Assembly: GCA_018333525.1 (NCBI GenBank)
Contig: JAGXTF010000029.1
Coordinates: 1 to 43,113, forward strand
DNA length: 43,113 nucleotides
Direction of reading: 5' to 3'
Source of the DNA: Bacteroidota bacterium
Lineage (GTDB): Bacteria > Bacteroidota > Bacteroidia > NS11-12g > UBA955
In this document: positions 27,245 to 37,344 of the stretch, in pieces
Numbering within the stretch: the first letter of the stretch is position 1
How the letters are laid out: the number at the start of each line of letters is the position of its first letter
Notes under the pieces: generated by a model
Databases searched by the model: none
Told to the model about the DNA's origin: nothing
The model's input: only the letters and a program-made list of their open reading frames with translations
Program-made: the position numbers and the translations under genes

Positions 27245-27317
27245 CACTGGTCAAATTCCTTTGACGAAGGTCTGACAATATAATTAGTTGCGAATTTTCG
27301 AACTTTTGTTCGAAAAT
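27235..27317. promoter_or_regulatory. Cluster of three perfect palindromes
   Basis: Three exact inverted repeats lie in 83 bases: GTGTTT-C-AAACAC (27235-27247), GTCAAA-TTCC-TTTGAC (27250-27265) and ATTTTCGAAC-TTTT-GTTCGAAAAT (27294-27317). The last may end transcription of the 27403-29478 gene, though no long T-run follows. The first covers the -33 element of the downstream gene. Confidence 0.5.
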
Positions 27318-27402
27318 GCATACAGGTAAGAAGATTAGAAAACCAAATTGGTTATTTCAATAAAGTTAGCTGATAAAAAACTGACAATTTTTTGATGTTC
27401 CG

Positions 27403-29478
27403 TTAACGAATCAGTTCAATACTTCCGTTTGCGGATTTGTTATCCGCATTATCCCTGCCAAAAGCTTTTAATGTATAGAAATAGGCACCGGCCGGGCATG
27501 CCGTAAATTTGTTGTTTACCATGCCATTCCAATGTTCGCTATCCGGCAAATGATATTGATACATTACCTCACCCCAGCGGTTGGTTATGGTAACCTCTAT
27601 ATTTTTATATCCTTGAAATTTCACTTCCCAAATGTCGTTAAACCCATCATCGTTGGGTGTAAATACATTGGCAAGTTTCAATTCATACGCATCGCAATTA
27701 TCGAATTTAACCAAAACAGAATCCGAAGTGATACAACCGTTGGTATCTGTGGTGGTTACAACGGCATTTCTATCCGTAGAAATTGTTTGGGTAAAGGAAT
27801 TGCTCCCATTATCCCACAAATAGCTATACGCCTTATCTGTAGGCAATGTAACTCGATAATTCTTTCCAACACATAAACTTGTATCCGCAGGAAGTTGAAT
27901 TTCTGGCCCGTCTATTACCCGAATGTATCTGGAAACGGTATCAGGACACACGCCACTGCGTTGGTTCACCATTTGAACTTTGAAAAATCCGGTAGCATTG
28001 TATATGTGACTGGTATTTTGCCCATTTGCCATATTTCCATCGCCAAAATGCCATGAAATGCTGGTAAGACTGTCTCCCAATCCTTTAAAATCTATGGGTT
28101 CCGTCTTGTTGCATTGAATACCCGGATCAGCAATAAAATCAGACATCGTATTGGTAAATGAAGCTGCTGAGATCATGGCATAACTTTCCGCATCAGCCAT
28201 CCCATAGGTATATGCAATGAATCCGGTTTCAGATTCCAGCATATAGGTGTTATTAGCAGCCAGGCTAAGTGTTGCGGACCATATTGTTTTACCAAGAATG
28301 GTGGACGATTGAAAAGAGGAAGACGGAATAAGTACTTGATTAAAATAGATATCCGGAACCTGGGTCGTTTCAGAATAAACCACCAAATAGTTGGTGTATT
28401 TTGTATTGCGATATGCGGGAATTACAGCTTCAAAAGCCATTTGAGACAGGCCAGCCAGAGTTACCAGTGAAGGATCTCCTTGCCCAGAAATAGTTGCGCC
28501 ATTGCAACCGTTACTCAGCATTTCCTGACTGCAGAATACCGGCAAATCAGAAGAAATGAGAGTATTTCCAGTTTGCGGAATAATTTCAGTTTCACCTTTA
28601 TTTAACACTTTTACCAAAGTGCCATTGTTACTAACAGAAGTATTGTCAAACAACGCTACTACCTGAATGGCACTTTGTCCATTGGACGGTATTGCCGGGA
28701 CGAAAAACTCCTTATTGGCATATTCCAGCGGCCAATTCTGTTCGTAGATGGCATCACAACTGGTACAGCTGCCCGGAACCGGTAAACTGGCACATTTGGT
28801 ACCGGAGAAAACCGAAATTCTTTTACAATTACCATTTTTTACCTGAATATGCGTGCCACTGAGATCCTGTCCTGCAAGAGCCTGAATTACAAACACCTGT
28901 CCTTGTTTCAATTGTTTTTGAACCAGAGATCCTTTACCCTGTCCCGAAACCAGATCTGCAGAGAGCAGAATTTCGATATAGGTAATCCCCGTATCCATTG
29001 CTAAAATAGCGGCCTGGGCTTCTTTTCCGGAAGCTCCGGGAATACTGGTTATCACATATTCCCTGGCACTTTCAAGCAGATTTGCGGGCAGGATGGAGCT
29101 GCCATCGGCGCTTCCATCCAGCCGGTTCATGGCCTGAATTTGTACCGGCCTTTTGCTCGTAATACGAACGCCGGTATTTTGCGCTGCGAAAGAGAGGGGA
29201 CTATACCACAAATAGTTAAATTTTACGGCCACATTGTTTTGTTGGCCGGGTTTTACTGCGAAATATTCGGAGTAATTGAGCTGAGGATTGAATACGCGAA
29301 TGGTATCCGCAGCAGTTGGAGCCACAAGGAGATGTAACACGCCATCGGGTGGGGTGTAAACATTTTCCGTAAAGGTCATCCAAAACTCTGTACCCGCCAG
29401 TGTTCTTGTATTTTGAGAATAGGAGGGGTTTGTGTAGAGTATTAAGGCTGCCAGTCCAATAATACAGGTGTATCTCAA
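27403..29478 (-). CDS. IgGFc-binding-like T9SS type B protein with PKD domain
   Basis: This 691-residue protein has a signal peptide (ending NPSYSQ) and a large N-terminal region (residues about 25-445) matching the IgGFc-binding protein N-terminal domain: GTEFWMTFTEN, a VRITSKRPVQIQAMN segment and FFVPAIPSNGQSAI. A PKD-like domain (SWHFGDGNMANG, about 470-545) and an Ig-like module follow. Residues 602-691 are a gliding-associated C-terminal domain (FTPNDDGFNDIWEV, TNRWGEVMYQY). It should be a T9SS-exported surface adhesin; Fc binding itself is not implied. The start is TTG at 29478, about 5 bases from the predicted transcription start. Confidence 0.86.
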   Translation of the reverse strand: MRYTCIIGLAALILYTNPSYSQNTRTLAGTEFWMTFTENVYTPPDGVLHLLVAPTAADTIRVFNPQLNYSEYFAVKPGQQNNVAVKFNYLWYSPLSFAAQNTGVRITSKRPVQIQAMNRLDGSADGSSILPANLLESAREYVITSIPGASGKEAQAAILAMDTGITYIEILLSADLVSGQGKGSLVQKQLKQGQVFVIQALAGQDLSGTHIQVKNGNCKRISVFSGTKCASLPVPGSCTSCDAIYEQNWPLEYANKEFFVPAIPSNGQSAIQVVALFDNTSVSNNGTLVKVLNKGETEIIPQTGNTLISSDLPVFCSQEMLSNGCNGATISGQGDPSLVTLAGLSQMAFEAVIPAYRNTKYTNYLVVYSETTQVPDIYFNQVLIPSSSFQSSTILGKTIWSATLSLAANNTYMLESETGFIAYTYGMADAESYAMISAASFTNTMSDFIADPGIQCNKTEPIDFKGLGDSLTSISWHFGDGNMANGQNTSHIYNATGFFKVQMVNQRSGVCPDTVSRYIRVIDGPEIQLPADTSLCVGKNYRVTLPTDKAYSYLWDNGSNSFTQTISTDRNAVVTTTDTNGCITSDSVLVKFDNCDAYELKLANVFTPNDDGFNDIWEVKFQGYKNIEVTITNRWGEVMYQYHLPDSEHWNGMVNNKFTACPAGAYFYTLKAFGRDNADNKSANGSIELIR

Positions 29479-29487
29479 GATTTAATG

Positions 29488-29519
29488 CAAAAATAAAGCA
29501 ATTGCAGGCATATATTCAA
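29488..29519 (-). promoter_or_regulatory. Promoter of the IgGFc-binding-like gene
   Basis: On the minus strand TTG (29519-29517), a 21-base spacer and TATTTTTG (29495-29488) match the -33/-7 consensus fully. The start codon TTG at 29478 lies 10 bases after the -7 element, so the leader is about 5 bases. Confidence 0.55.
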
Positions 29520-29596
29520 GTTATTACCTGAAAATCTTCGATTTGATCGGTCATAATTCCGAAATTATCGCCTAAAAATCGGCTTTGGTCAAATCT

Positions 29597-29631
29597 TTGC
29601 AGAAAGCTTACACTCTTACTAATTAGATTTG
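29597..29631 (+). promoter_or_regulatory. Promoter of the M16 peptidase, predicted leaderless
   Basis: TAGATTTG at 29624-29631 is a full match to TAnnTTTG and ends 6 bases before the ATG at 29637. TTG at 29597-29599 is a possible -33 element with a somewhat long 24-base spacer. The mRNA would start at the ATG. Confidence 0.5.
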
Positions 29632-29636
29632 CATCG

Positions 29637-32570
29637 ATGAAGTTACAAAAAGCTCTCCTGGTTTATTCCCTCTTCGGGTTTTTAACGTATTCCGCTTCTG
29701 CCCAGGCCACTTTGGTTGAAAAAGTAGAGGCAGTTCCGGGCAAACTGGATATTCCTTATGAAAGGTACACACTTCCCAATGGTTTAACGCTTTTGGTAAG
29801 CGAAGACCATAGTGATCCGGTTACCCATTTGAATGTGACCTACCATGTAGGTTCTGCCCGTGAAATTCCCGGCAAATCCGGCTTCGCACATTTTTTTGAG
29901 CATATGCTGTTCCAAGGTTCAAAGCATGTTGCCGATGAAGAGCATTTTGAATTGATACGCAGATACGGCGGTGATGTAAATGGAAATACCACCCGCGACA
30001 GAACAGTTTATATTGAAACTTTTCCCAGTAATTTTACAGAAACCGCACTTTGGATGGAAGCAGATCGCATGGGTGTATTTCTGGAGGCTTTTACCAAAAA
30101 GAAATTTGAAATTCAGCGCTCCACAGTAAAGAATGAAAAAGACCAGAGATACAATGTGCCTTATGGATTTTTACAGGAAGTAAAAGACCAGAATCTTTAT
30201 CCAAGTGACCATCCATACAGTTGGTCTACCATTGGATATGTGGATGATCTGGACAGGGCGGACAGTAACGATTTGAAGAATTTCTTTTTGCGCTGGTACG
30301 GTCCGAACAATGCATGTGTAATTGTTTCCGGAGATGTAAATACGGCGGATGTAGTGAAGTGGGTAGAGAAATATTTTGGAACCATTCAACAATGTCCGGA
30401 AGTGCGCAAGCAACGTGTGCCCCCGGTAAAACTAAAAGAAAATGGCATTCGCAGTTATGTGGATCCCAATGCATACGTACCCTTGATTTATACCACATTC
30501 CCGGGCGCTCCGATAGTGCATGAAGATGCAGCAGCAATGGACGTATTGGCTTACCTGCTGGGCGGTACCAGAAATTCAGTGATATATAAGAAATTTATTA
30601 AAGATGAATGGGCTTTGCAGGCAAGTGCAAACAACAATCCTTTTGGTGATATTAATTCGGAATTGGCAGGAGAATTCAGCTTTTATATGGTTGGGTACCC
30701 ATGGAGCGATATCAAGCAATTGCAAAATATGCTCACCTCGGTAATTGACAGTTTTGAGTATAACAATTTTGCCGATGAAGACTTGAGCAGGGCTATAGAA
30801 AATATAGTAAGCAATTATTACAGCGGTTTGGAAGATGTTTCCAATAAAGCAAATTACCTGAGCACCTTCTGGTATTTGAATAATTTGAAGAAAGCAGATG
30901 GCAGCCGGTACAATCTGGAAGATGAAGCGAATCGCTACAGAAACCTGAAGCGCGAAGACATTATGCGCGTTTACCGCAAATATCTGAAAGGTAAATTCTC
31001 ATCTACAGTGGTAATTGAACCACCGGCAGAGGGAACCAGCCAGGAAGACAGAAAAAAACTCAAATATGTAAGTTTCAATCCAAATGCTTCGTATAACAAT
31101 GCTGTAGCAAATGCAGAATATGCGAATCTGAAATTAAGACCCACAGTGGATAATTTTGATCGCAGTATAAAGCCGCAGCCCAAAGAAGCAAAGCCTGTAC
31201 AAGTGCCTAAAATTTATCGCAAAACCCTTGAAAACGGTCTTGAAATTCTGGGAACAGAATTCAATGAAACGCCAATGGTAACCATTCAAATGAATATTGA
31301 AGGCGGACGTTTATTTGAGGGCACCAAAGAGATTCCATTTGCGACAGCACAGTTTATGGCAAGTGCAATGAACGATGGAACTGCAGTAAGAACACCTGAG
31401 GAATTGGAGAACGCCTTGGAAAAGCTTGGTGCAAGTGTAAGTATTGGCGCAGGTTCAACCTCCACATCCGTAAGTTTGTACTGCAAAAAAGACAAGCTGG
31501 ATGAGGCTTTGGCCATTATGGAAGAAATGATGTTCAAACCCCGCTGGGATGAAAAGGAATATAAAAAATCCAAGAAAAGGGCCAGAGAGAATGCCAAGAG
31601 CGGATTGACCAGCAGGAGTCAGGGTGCAAGTAATGCCTGGCGCTCGCTGATATGGGGAGATAATGTATTCGGTAAATATGTAGGAGCCGATGAATATGAT
31701 GCAGTTGAGCTGAGTCATTGTAAATTATACTACGACAGATACTTTACACCAGAAGTAACCAAGCTGGTTATTGTTGGACCGGTAAATGCCGATGAAGCAT
31801 TTTCTAAATTGGCATTTCTTAACAAATGGCAAAAGAAAAACATTACAGTTCCGAAGCCGACAGAAGGAAATAAATTTGAGACCAACCAGATATTTGGTGT
31901 GGAGTATATTGATGCTGAGCAAAGTGATATTTATCTGGGTTTCCGGAGTTTGCCATTTGATTATTCCGGAGAATTTTTCCAGAATACCATCATGAATTTT
32001 GCACTGGGTGGAAACTTTAACAGTCGTTTGAATTTAAATATACGCGAAGACAAAGCCTGGACTTATGGCATTCGCAGCGGATATCAGGCAGCCTATAAAG
32101 ATTTACCAGGCTCCTATGTGGTTTCTGCAGGAGTAAAAGCGGGCGCAACGGATAGTGCAATACGCGAAATAATGAAAGAATTGGAGCGCTACAGAAATGG
32201 CGGAATCACCAAGGATGAGTTCGATTTTACCAAACAGGCGCTTGTAGCCAGTGAGGCAATGGAATACGAATCCCTGTTTCAGAAATCACAGTTTTTGCTC
32301 ACCATGGCAATCAGAAACCTGCCTGAAGACTATCCACAGCAGCAAATGACCGTGCTGAAAGGCATATCTCAGGAAGACATAAACAAACTTGCAAAACAGA
32401 ACCTGAAAACCGATGAGGTAATCATTTTGGTTGCAGGAGATATGCTGCTTTTAAAAGAGCGTTTGGAAGATTTGGGATACGGTAAAATTCAGATGTTGGA
32501 TAAAACCGGAAAAGGAAAGATAAAAATTATCAAAGCGACAAAAAGTACGCACGATAAAAATTATAAATAA
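29637..32570 (+). CDS. M16-family zinc metallopeptidase, two-domain (pitrilysin-like)
   Basis: This 977-residue protein has a signal peptide (ending SASAQ) and a catalytic M16 domain (about residues 40-250) with the inverted zinc motif HFFEH (His85, Glu88, His89) and the distal Glu167 in KNEKDQ, at the expected distance. The second half (from about residue 520) is the inactive partner domain, lacking the zinc motif, with the family's R/Y loop (EDKAWTYGIRSGYQ near residue 805). The two halves close around unfolded peptides. It should act in the periplasm or at the cell envelope. The short Lys-rich tail (KGKIKIIKATK) is not part of the fold. The gene stands alone, with a promoter ending at its ATG and a terminator behind it. 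Confidence 0.93.
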   Translation: MKLQKALLVYSLFGFLTYSASAQATLVEKVEAVPGKLDIPYERYTLPNGLTLLVSEDHSDPVTHLNVTYHVGSAREIPGKSGFAHFFEHMLFQGSKHVADEEHFELIRRYGGDVNGNTTRDRTVYIETFPSNFTETALWMEADRMGVFLEAFTKKKFEIQRSTVKNEKDQRYNVPYGFLQEVKDQNLYPSDHPYSWSTIGYVDDLDRADSNDLKNFFLRWYGPNNACVIVSGDVNTADVVKWVEKYFGTIQQCPEVRKQRVPPVKLKENGIRSYVDPNAYVPLIYTTFPGAPIVHEDAAAMDVLAYLLGGTRNSVIYKKFIKDEWALQASANNNPFGDINSELAGEFSFYMVGYPWSDIKQLQNMLTSVIDSFEYNNFADEDLSRAIENIVSNYYSGLEDVSNKANYLSTFWYLNNLKKADGSRYNLEDEANRYRNLKREDIMRVYRKYLKGKFSSTVVIEPPAEGTSQEDRKKLKYVSFNPNASYNNAVANAEYANLKLRPTVDNFDRSIKPQPKEAKPVQVPKIYRKTLENGLEILGTEFNETPMVTIQMNIEGGRLFEGTKEIPFATAQFMASAMNDGTAVRTPEELENALEKLGASVSIGAGSTSTSVSLYCKKDKLDEALAIMEEMMFKPRWDEKEYKKSKKRARENAKSGLTSRSQGASNAWRSLIWGDNVFGKYVGADEYDAVELSHCKLYYDRYFTPEVTKLVIVGPVNADEAFSKLAFLNKWQKKNITVPKPTEGNKFETNQIFGVEYIDAEQSDIYLGFRSLPFDYSGEFFQNTIMNFALGGNFNSRLNLNIREDKAWTYGIRSGYQAAYKDLPGSYVVSAGVKAGATDSAIREIMKELERYRNGGITKDEFDFTKQALVASEAMEYESLFQKSQFLLTMAIRNLPEDYPQQQMTVLKGISQEDINKLAKQNLKTDEVIILVAGDMLLLKERLEDLGYGKIQMLDKTGKGKIKIIKATKSTHDKNYK

Positions 32571-32590
32571 ATCCATTTCATACATATTTA

Positions 32591-32615
32591 AAGGGGGCTG
32601 CAAAGCCCCTTTTTT
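32591..32615 (+). terminator. Intrinsic terminator after the M16 gene
   Basis: GGGGCT, loop GCAA and AGCCCC form a stem followed directly by a run of six T residues, with A residues before it. It lies about 20 bases behind the M16 stop and isolates gyrA from read-through. Confidence 0.85.
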
Positions 32616-32770
32616 ATTGGGTTCTCAGCAAAAAAGGGGAAATATCATTTACTATTTTTTTTGATAAAGTATTTATAAAGGAAATTGGTGATAATTCTGG
32701 GTATAAATTGTTGGAAATAGCCCATGGTTACTGCTCATTTCCGTTGTAAATTGCGGCTTGATTTTAAAGC

Positions 32771-35332
32771 ATGGATGATAATAACGAAATAAAGGAAAGA
32801 ATTGTTCCGATCAACATTGAAGATGAAATGAAGACGGCTTACATCGATTATTCGATGTCAGTAATTGTTTCAAGAGCACTGCCTGATGTAAGAGACGGAT
32901 TAAAGCCGGTTCACAGAAGGGTTTTGTACGGAATGATGGATTTGGGTCTTGCGAGCAACAGGCCTTATAAGAAATCAGCGAGAATAGTGGGAGAGGTATT
33001 GGGTAAATACCACCCGCATGGCGATAGCAGCGTATATGATACCATGGTTCGCATGGCCCAGGAATGGAGCTTGCGCTACCCAATGGTAGACGGACAGGGT
33101 AACTTTGGAAGTATAGACGGAGATCCGCCGGCAGCGATGCGTTATACGGAAGCCCGTATGCGCAAGATTGCGGAAGAAATGATGGCGGATATTGACAAAA
33201 ACACTGTTAATTTTCGCGCCAATTTTGATGAAAGTCTGGAAGAGCCAACCGTGTTGCCATCCAGAATTCCCAATTTGCTTGTAAACGGTGCCTCAGGAAT
33301 TGCGGTGGGAATGGCCACCAACATGGCACCACACAATCTCACTGAGGTTTGCAATGGTACCATTGCGTATATTGAGAACAACGAAATTACCATTCCGGAA
33401 CTGATGCAATATGTAAAAGGTCCGGATTTTCCTACAGGGGGTATCATATATGGGGTTGAAGGTGTAAAAGACGCCTTTGAAACAGGCCGCGGCAGGGTAA
33501 TGATGCGCGGAAAAGCGGATTTTGAAACCTCATCTACTGGCAAAGAATCCATCATTGTTACGGAAGTTCCTTATCAGGTAACTCCATCCCAAATTATCAT
33601 TAAAACGGTAGATCTGATCAGTGAGAAAATTATTGATGGAATATCGGCAGTTCGCGATGAAAGTGGACGCCAGGGGATGCGTGTTGTTTTTGAATTGAAG
33701 CGTGATGCGGTTCCCAATGTAGTATTGAACCAGTTGTACAAGTTTACCCCACTGCAAAGCAGTTTTTCGGTGAACAACATTGCATTGGTGCACGGCAAGC
33801 CGGAAATGTTGAATCTGAAAGATCTGATCAAGCATTATGTAAACCACAGGCATGAGATTGTGATTCGCCGCACCCAGTATTTGCTGGAGGAAGCGAAAAA
33901 ACGCATTCACATACTGGAAGGATTGCTGATTGCCATTGATCATTTGGATGAAGTTATTGCGCTGATCCGCGGAAGTCGCACACCTGACGAGGCAAGAGAC
34001 GGATTGATTACCAAATTCGGTTTGAGCGAGATTCAGGCGAAGGCAATTCTCGACATGCGTTTGCAGCGTTTGACCGGTTTGGAAAGAGACAAGATTCGCG
34101 ATGAATACAACGAAGTTTTGAAAGAGATTCTCCACTACGAAAGCATTTTATCTGATTCTGCATTGCAAATGCAAATCATCAAGGATGAATTGAAAGAAGT
34201 GCGCGATAAATTTGGTGATGAGCGCAGAACTCATATAGAGTTTAATGCCGATGAAATCAATATTGAAGACCTGATTCCGAATGAAGAGGTGGTGGTTACC
34301 ATTTCGCATATGGGTTATATCAAACGCACCCAACTAACTGAATACAGGGAGCAACATCGCGGAGGAAGAGGTCTTAGAGGAGTGAAACACAGAGATGAAG
34401 ATTTTGTGGAGCACTTGTTTGTAGCCAGCACCCATGATTATTTGTTGTTGTTTACCGAGCTGGGACGCTGTTTCTGGCTAAAAGTATACGAAGTTCCGGA
34501 AGGAGCGAAGGTTACCAAAGGAAGACCCATACAAAACATCATCAACATACCTTCTGATGATAAAGTGAGGGCATATTTGAACGTGCACAGCCTCTCGGAT
34601 GAAGAAACGCTGAAGAGCCACAATATTATTATGGTTACCAAAAAAGGTACCGTTAAGAAAACCCTTTTGGAAGCTTACAGCAGACCGAGAAGCAATGGTA
34701 TTAATGCCATTACTGTGAGGGAAGGGGATGAATTGGTGCAAGCCTGTTTGACCGATGGTAAAAGCGAAGTGCTGATTGCAAAAAGAAGCGGTAAAGCCAT
34801 TCGTTTTAGCGAAACCAAAGTGCGTCCAATGGGAAGAACTGCATCAGGAGTACGTGGTGTAACGCTGGAAAGCGCGAGTGACGAAGTGATTGGCATGGTT
34901 TGTGTAAATCCTGAAGATAAGGAAACCACCATACTCGTAGTGAGTGAAAAAGGATACGGAAAGCGAAGCGATCTGGAAGATTACAGGGTAACCGGCAGGG
35001 GCGGAAAAGGGGTAAAAACCATTAACGTTACCGAGAAAACCGGAAAACTTGTTGGAATTCTTTCCGTAAACATGGAAGATGGTTTGATGATCATCAACAA
35101 AAGTGGAATGACCATCAGACTCGCCGTGGAAAAACTCAGGGTAATGGGCCGCGCCACACAGGGTGTAAGACTGATTAACATCAAGGAAAATGATGAGATA
35201 GCCGGAATTACCACTGTGCCTCGTGAAGATGATGAGGAGGAGATAGAAGGCCTGGAACCGGGAGAAACCGGCATTGAATCTACGGATTTGGATGGGGCAA
35301 CTGAAGAAAACACAAACAATGAAATTGAATAA
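32771..35332 (+). CDS. gyrA: DNA gyrase subunit A
   Basis: This 853-residue protein is a full-length GyrA, the breakage-reunion subunit that introduces negative supercoils with GyrB. The N-terminal winged helix shows [16 protein letters not shown], the quinolone-pocket block [12 protein letters not shown] (Ser86 and Asp90, equivalent to E. coli Ser83 and Asp87, both the sensitive residues) and the catalytic Tyr125 in AMRYTE. The C-terminal beta-pinwheel has GyrA boxes ([10 protein letters not shown] and similar repeats). The acidic tail (EDDEEEIEG ... ENTNNEIE) is long. The last 14 bases overlap the start of the TPR gene. A fluoroquinolone-resistance mutation is not visible at these two positions. 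Confidence 0.97.
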   Translation: MDDNNEIKERIVPINIEDEMKTAYIDYSMSVIVSRALPDVRDGLKPVHRRVLYGMMDLGLASNRPYKKSARIVGEVLGKYHPHGDSSVYDTMVRMAQEWSLRYPMVDGQGNFGSIDGDPPAAMRYTEARMRKIAEEMMADIDKNTVNFRANFDESLEEPTVLPSRIPNLLVNGASGIAVGMATNMAPHNLTEVCNGTIAYIENNEITIPELMQYVKGPDFPTGGIIYGVEGVKDAFETGRGRVMMRGKADFETSSTGKESIIVTEVPYQVTPSQIIIKTVDLISEKIIDGISAVRDESGRQGMRVVFELKRDAVPNVVLNQLYKFTPLQSSFSVNNIALVHGKPEMLNLKDLIKHYVNHRHEIVIRRTQYLLEEAKKRIHILEGLLIAIDHLDEVIALIRGSRTPDEARDGLITKFGLSEIQAKAILDMRLQRLTGLERDKIRDEYNEVLKEILHYESILSDSALQMQIIKDELKEVRDKFGDERRTHIEFNADEINIEDLIPNEEVVVTISHMGYIKRTQLTEYREQHRGGRGLRGVKHRDEDFVEHLFVASTHDYLLLFTELGRCFWLKVYEVPEGAKVTKGRPIQNIINIPSDDKVRAYLNVHSLSDEETLKSHNIIMVTKKGTVKKTLLEAYSRPRSNGINAITVREGDELVQACLTDGKSEVLIAKRSGKAIRFSETKVRPMGRTASGVRGVTLESASDEVIGMVCVNPEDKETTILVVSEKGYGKRSDLEDYRVTGRGGKGVKTINVTEKTGKLVGILSVNMEDGLMIINKSGMTIRLAVEKLRVMGRATQGVRLINIKENDEIAGITTVPREDDEEEIEGLEPGETGIESTDLDGATEENTNNEIE

Positions 35333-36551
35333 AATCCGTTTGAATGTAGTTGGACTGGCACTGGTACTTGGATTTGCAAGCAGTGTTGCAGCTCAAAAAG
35401 GCAATGTGAGCAGTGCTGAATTGTCGTTAAGTCGTGGTGATGCTGAAAGTGTTTTAGAAGCCAAGACGTATATAGACAAAGCAGCATTGCACGAAAACAC
35501 CAAAAACTATTATAGAATGTGGTTGGTGCGTTCGATGGTGTATTCCCGGGTAGTAGAAAACAAGGCAAATCCTTTATTTAAAGGACTTACAGGCGGTGCC
35601 GGGTATGTTTCGGCTTATTCCATGGTAAAATTCTGGAACAGTCCGGATTTGAAGAAATACGACATGGAAACCGGCGCTACAGAAAGCAGAAATGCATTCG
35701 CTGTGGCCTATAATGAAGCCGAAGAAACCATTGCCGGTAAATTCTACGACAGCGGAGTTCATTACTACAAAATGCTTTTGTTTTTGCAGAGTAAAATGGA
35801 TACCGCAGACGCCAATGATTTTGAAAGGCAAGGTCTATCGCGCAAATTTCTGGTTGAAAGAATGGCGTTGGTTACTATGAACTGCAGTGACAACAAGGTG
35901 AAAGTAGAAGCTTTTAATGAGTTGATTGACGGAGGAAGCAACAGCCCGTTGGTATACGAAGGGTTGAGCAAGGCTTACATGGAACAGGGCGATACAGCTG
36001 CTGCAGAATCTATTCTTAAGAAAGGCGTTGAGAAATCTCCTGGAGATAACAATATGTTTCAGCTGCTGGTAAATTACTATCTGGTGCGAAATCGTGTGGA
36101 TCTGCTGTTTGATGATGTAAACAAACAAATTCAGGCCAATGAAAGCAGCAAGCTGTATTACATACGCGGTTATTTGTATGAAGTGCGCGGAAGCTACGAT
36201 TCATCCATTGCAGATTACAAAAAAGCAGTGGAACTGGACGAGTTTAATTACGATGCCAATTACAATCTGGGTGTGGGTTTGCTGAAGTACAAGAGCAAAG
36301 ATTTGTACGATAAAAAGATGAAAGCAAACGGCGCTGCGAAAGCGGAAATTGAAGCCCAGTTAAAACAATTGTTCCTGGATGCCAAGAAATATCTGGAAAT
36401 GGCAGCTGAGAATAAAGATTATGGAACCAAAGATCTGATGGATATTTATAAAGCATTGAGAGCTGCGTCACTGGAATTGGGAGACAAGGAAGGTGCAGCA
36501 ACTTATGATGAAAAAATAAAAGTACTGGAGAGTTTGGGCAAAGGGGAGTAA
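35319..36551 (+). CDS. Secreted tetratricopeptide-repeat protein, overlapping gyrA
   Basis: The ATG at 35319 gives [18 protein letters not shown] and a signal peptide ending SVAAQ; an upstream ATG at 35274 would lengthen it inside gyrA and is rejected. The mature protein, about 390 residues, has TPR-like repeats, such as [26 protein letters not shown] and [45 protein letters not shown], and further helical segments. It should work in the periplasm as a scaffold. The 14-base overlap with gyrA and the shared strand suggest joint transcription. This gyrA-TPR order is worth comparing across Bacteroidota. Confidence 0.87.
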   Translation: MKLNKIRLNVVGLALVLGFASSVAAQKGNVSSAELSLSRGDAESVLEAKTYIDKAALHENTKNYYRMWLVRSMVYSRVVENKANPLFKGLTGGAGYVSAYSMVKFWNSPDLKKYDMETGATESRNAFAVAYNEAEETIAGKFYDSGVHYYKMLLFLQSKMDTADANDFERQGLSRKFLVERMALVTMNCSDNKVKVEAFNELIDGGSNSPLVYEGLSKAYMEQGDTAAAESILKKGVEKSPGDNNMFQLLVNYYLVRNRVDLLFDDVNKQIQANESSKLYYIRGYLYEVRGSYDSSIADYKKAVELDEFNYDANYNLGVGLLKYKSKDLYDKKMKANGAAKAEIEAQLKQLFLDAKKYLEMAAENKDYGTKDLMDIYKALRAASLELGDKEGAATYDEKIKVLESLGKGE

Positions 36552-36574
36552 GATCCAAAAGAAATTAGAATTAG

Positions 36575-36600
36575 AGGCGGAGTTTATCCGCCTTTAATTT
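36575..36600 (+). terminator. Intrinsic terminator after the gyrA-TPR unit
   Basis: AGGCGGA, a 5-base loop (GTTTA) and TCCGCCT form a perfect 7-bp stem followed by TTAATTT. It lies 24 bases after the TPR stop. Confidence 0.75.
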
Positions 36601-36715
36601 CATTCCATCTACTTAACATAATGTAAATTATATAACAAGCGCAGATGTGTAAAATCAAACCACACCAGGTTTTTATGTTTCATCTGATTGGATGCTTTAT
36701 GTCCAGAGCAATCAC

Positions 36716-37090
36716 CTATTCCAGTTTTAGGTGGTTACATTCCCAGGCATTTACTTTTATATTCCTGTATTCCAAAATATTTCCTTTCTGATCCTGAAGT
36801 TGGTAAGGAAATTCCTTCACCGAGTTTATGTCATCGAAGTTAATTAAACATGTTAGAACGCCGTTGGCACCACATTCCGGCTCTGCTCCATAATATGATC
36901 CTGCCGAAATAGATCCAATCCTTCGCCCGGCCAGAAATACAACCAATTCGTTAATCAGACCGTTCTTTGAATATTTGGTCGCCGTTTGCTTGTCTTGCCA
37001 AAACACAACATTTGCCTGAACCGGGACTTTCTTTTTGCAGGTTGAAAATATAAAAAGCCAAAAAATCCATAAAAAATGTGTTTTCCTCAT
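36716..37090 (-). CDS. Small lipoprotein of unknown function
   Basis: This 124-residue protein has an N-terminal hydrophobic segment with a lipobox (FSTC, Cys18) followed by KKKVP. Residues 30-124 hold three further cysteines (CGANGVLTC and a late C), and a strand pattern (VVFWQDKQTA, INELVVFLAGRRIGSI, VNAWECNHLKLE) that fits a small beta-domain. It stands alone between the gyrA-TPR unit and the M42 gene. No named family is recognised. Confidence 0.72.
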   Translation of the reverse strand: MRKTHFLWIFWLFIFSTCKKKVPVQANVVFWQDKQTATKYSKNGLINELVVFLAGRRIGSISAGSYYGAEPECGANGVLTCLINFDDINSVKEFPYQLQDQKGNILEYRNIKVNAWECNHLKLE

Positions 37091-37332
37091 TTTGTAAACT
37101 ATTAGAACAGAAAATTACATGTTTTCATGTTTTATTCCACTCGCTGCAGTTGATTCCTTTCACGAAAATTACAATTCGGTTCCTGAATTCCTTTAGGAAT
37201 GCTGTGCTTACTGAATCCTGTGAAGAATTTCATTTTCGTTACCAAACAATCATATTCCCTTCATTCTTGAAAATTACACTTTCTTCTACCTATTTCTTCG
37301 CATATTTATATACTGACAAGGTTGTGCTTTAA

Positions 37333-37340
37333 TATATTTG
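37333..37340 (+). promoter_or_regulatory. -7 element of the M42 gene, predicted leaderless
   Basis: TATATTTG is a full match to TAnnTTTG and ends 5 bases before the ATG at 37345. No convincing -33 TTG was found at the usual distance. Confidence 0.42.
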
Positions 37341-37344
37341 CCGC

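Noticed and set aside
33530-34135. 201-codon minus-strand ORF
   Set aside because: It lies wholly inside gyrA, whose conserved frame is certain, and its product has no recognisable domain.
35274-35318. N-terminal extension of the TPR protein
   Set aside because: The extra residues precede a good signal peptide starting at 35319 and lie inside the gyrA tail.
34981-35568. 195-codon minus-strand ORF
   Set aside because: It spans the end of gyrA and the start of the TPR gene and shows low-complexity Ser/Leu composition typical of an antisense shadow.
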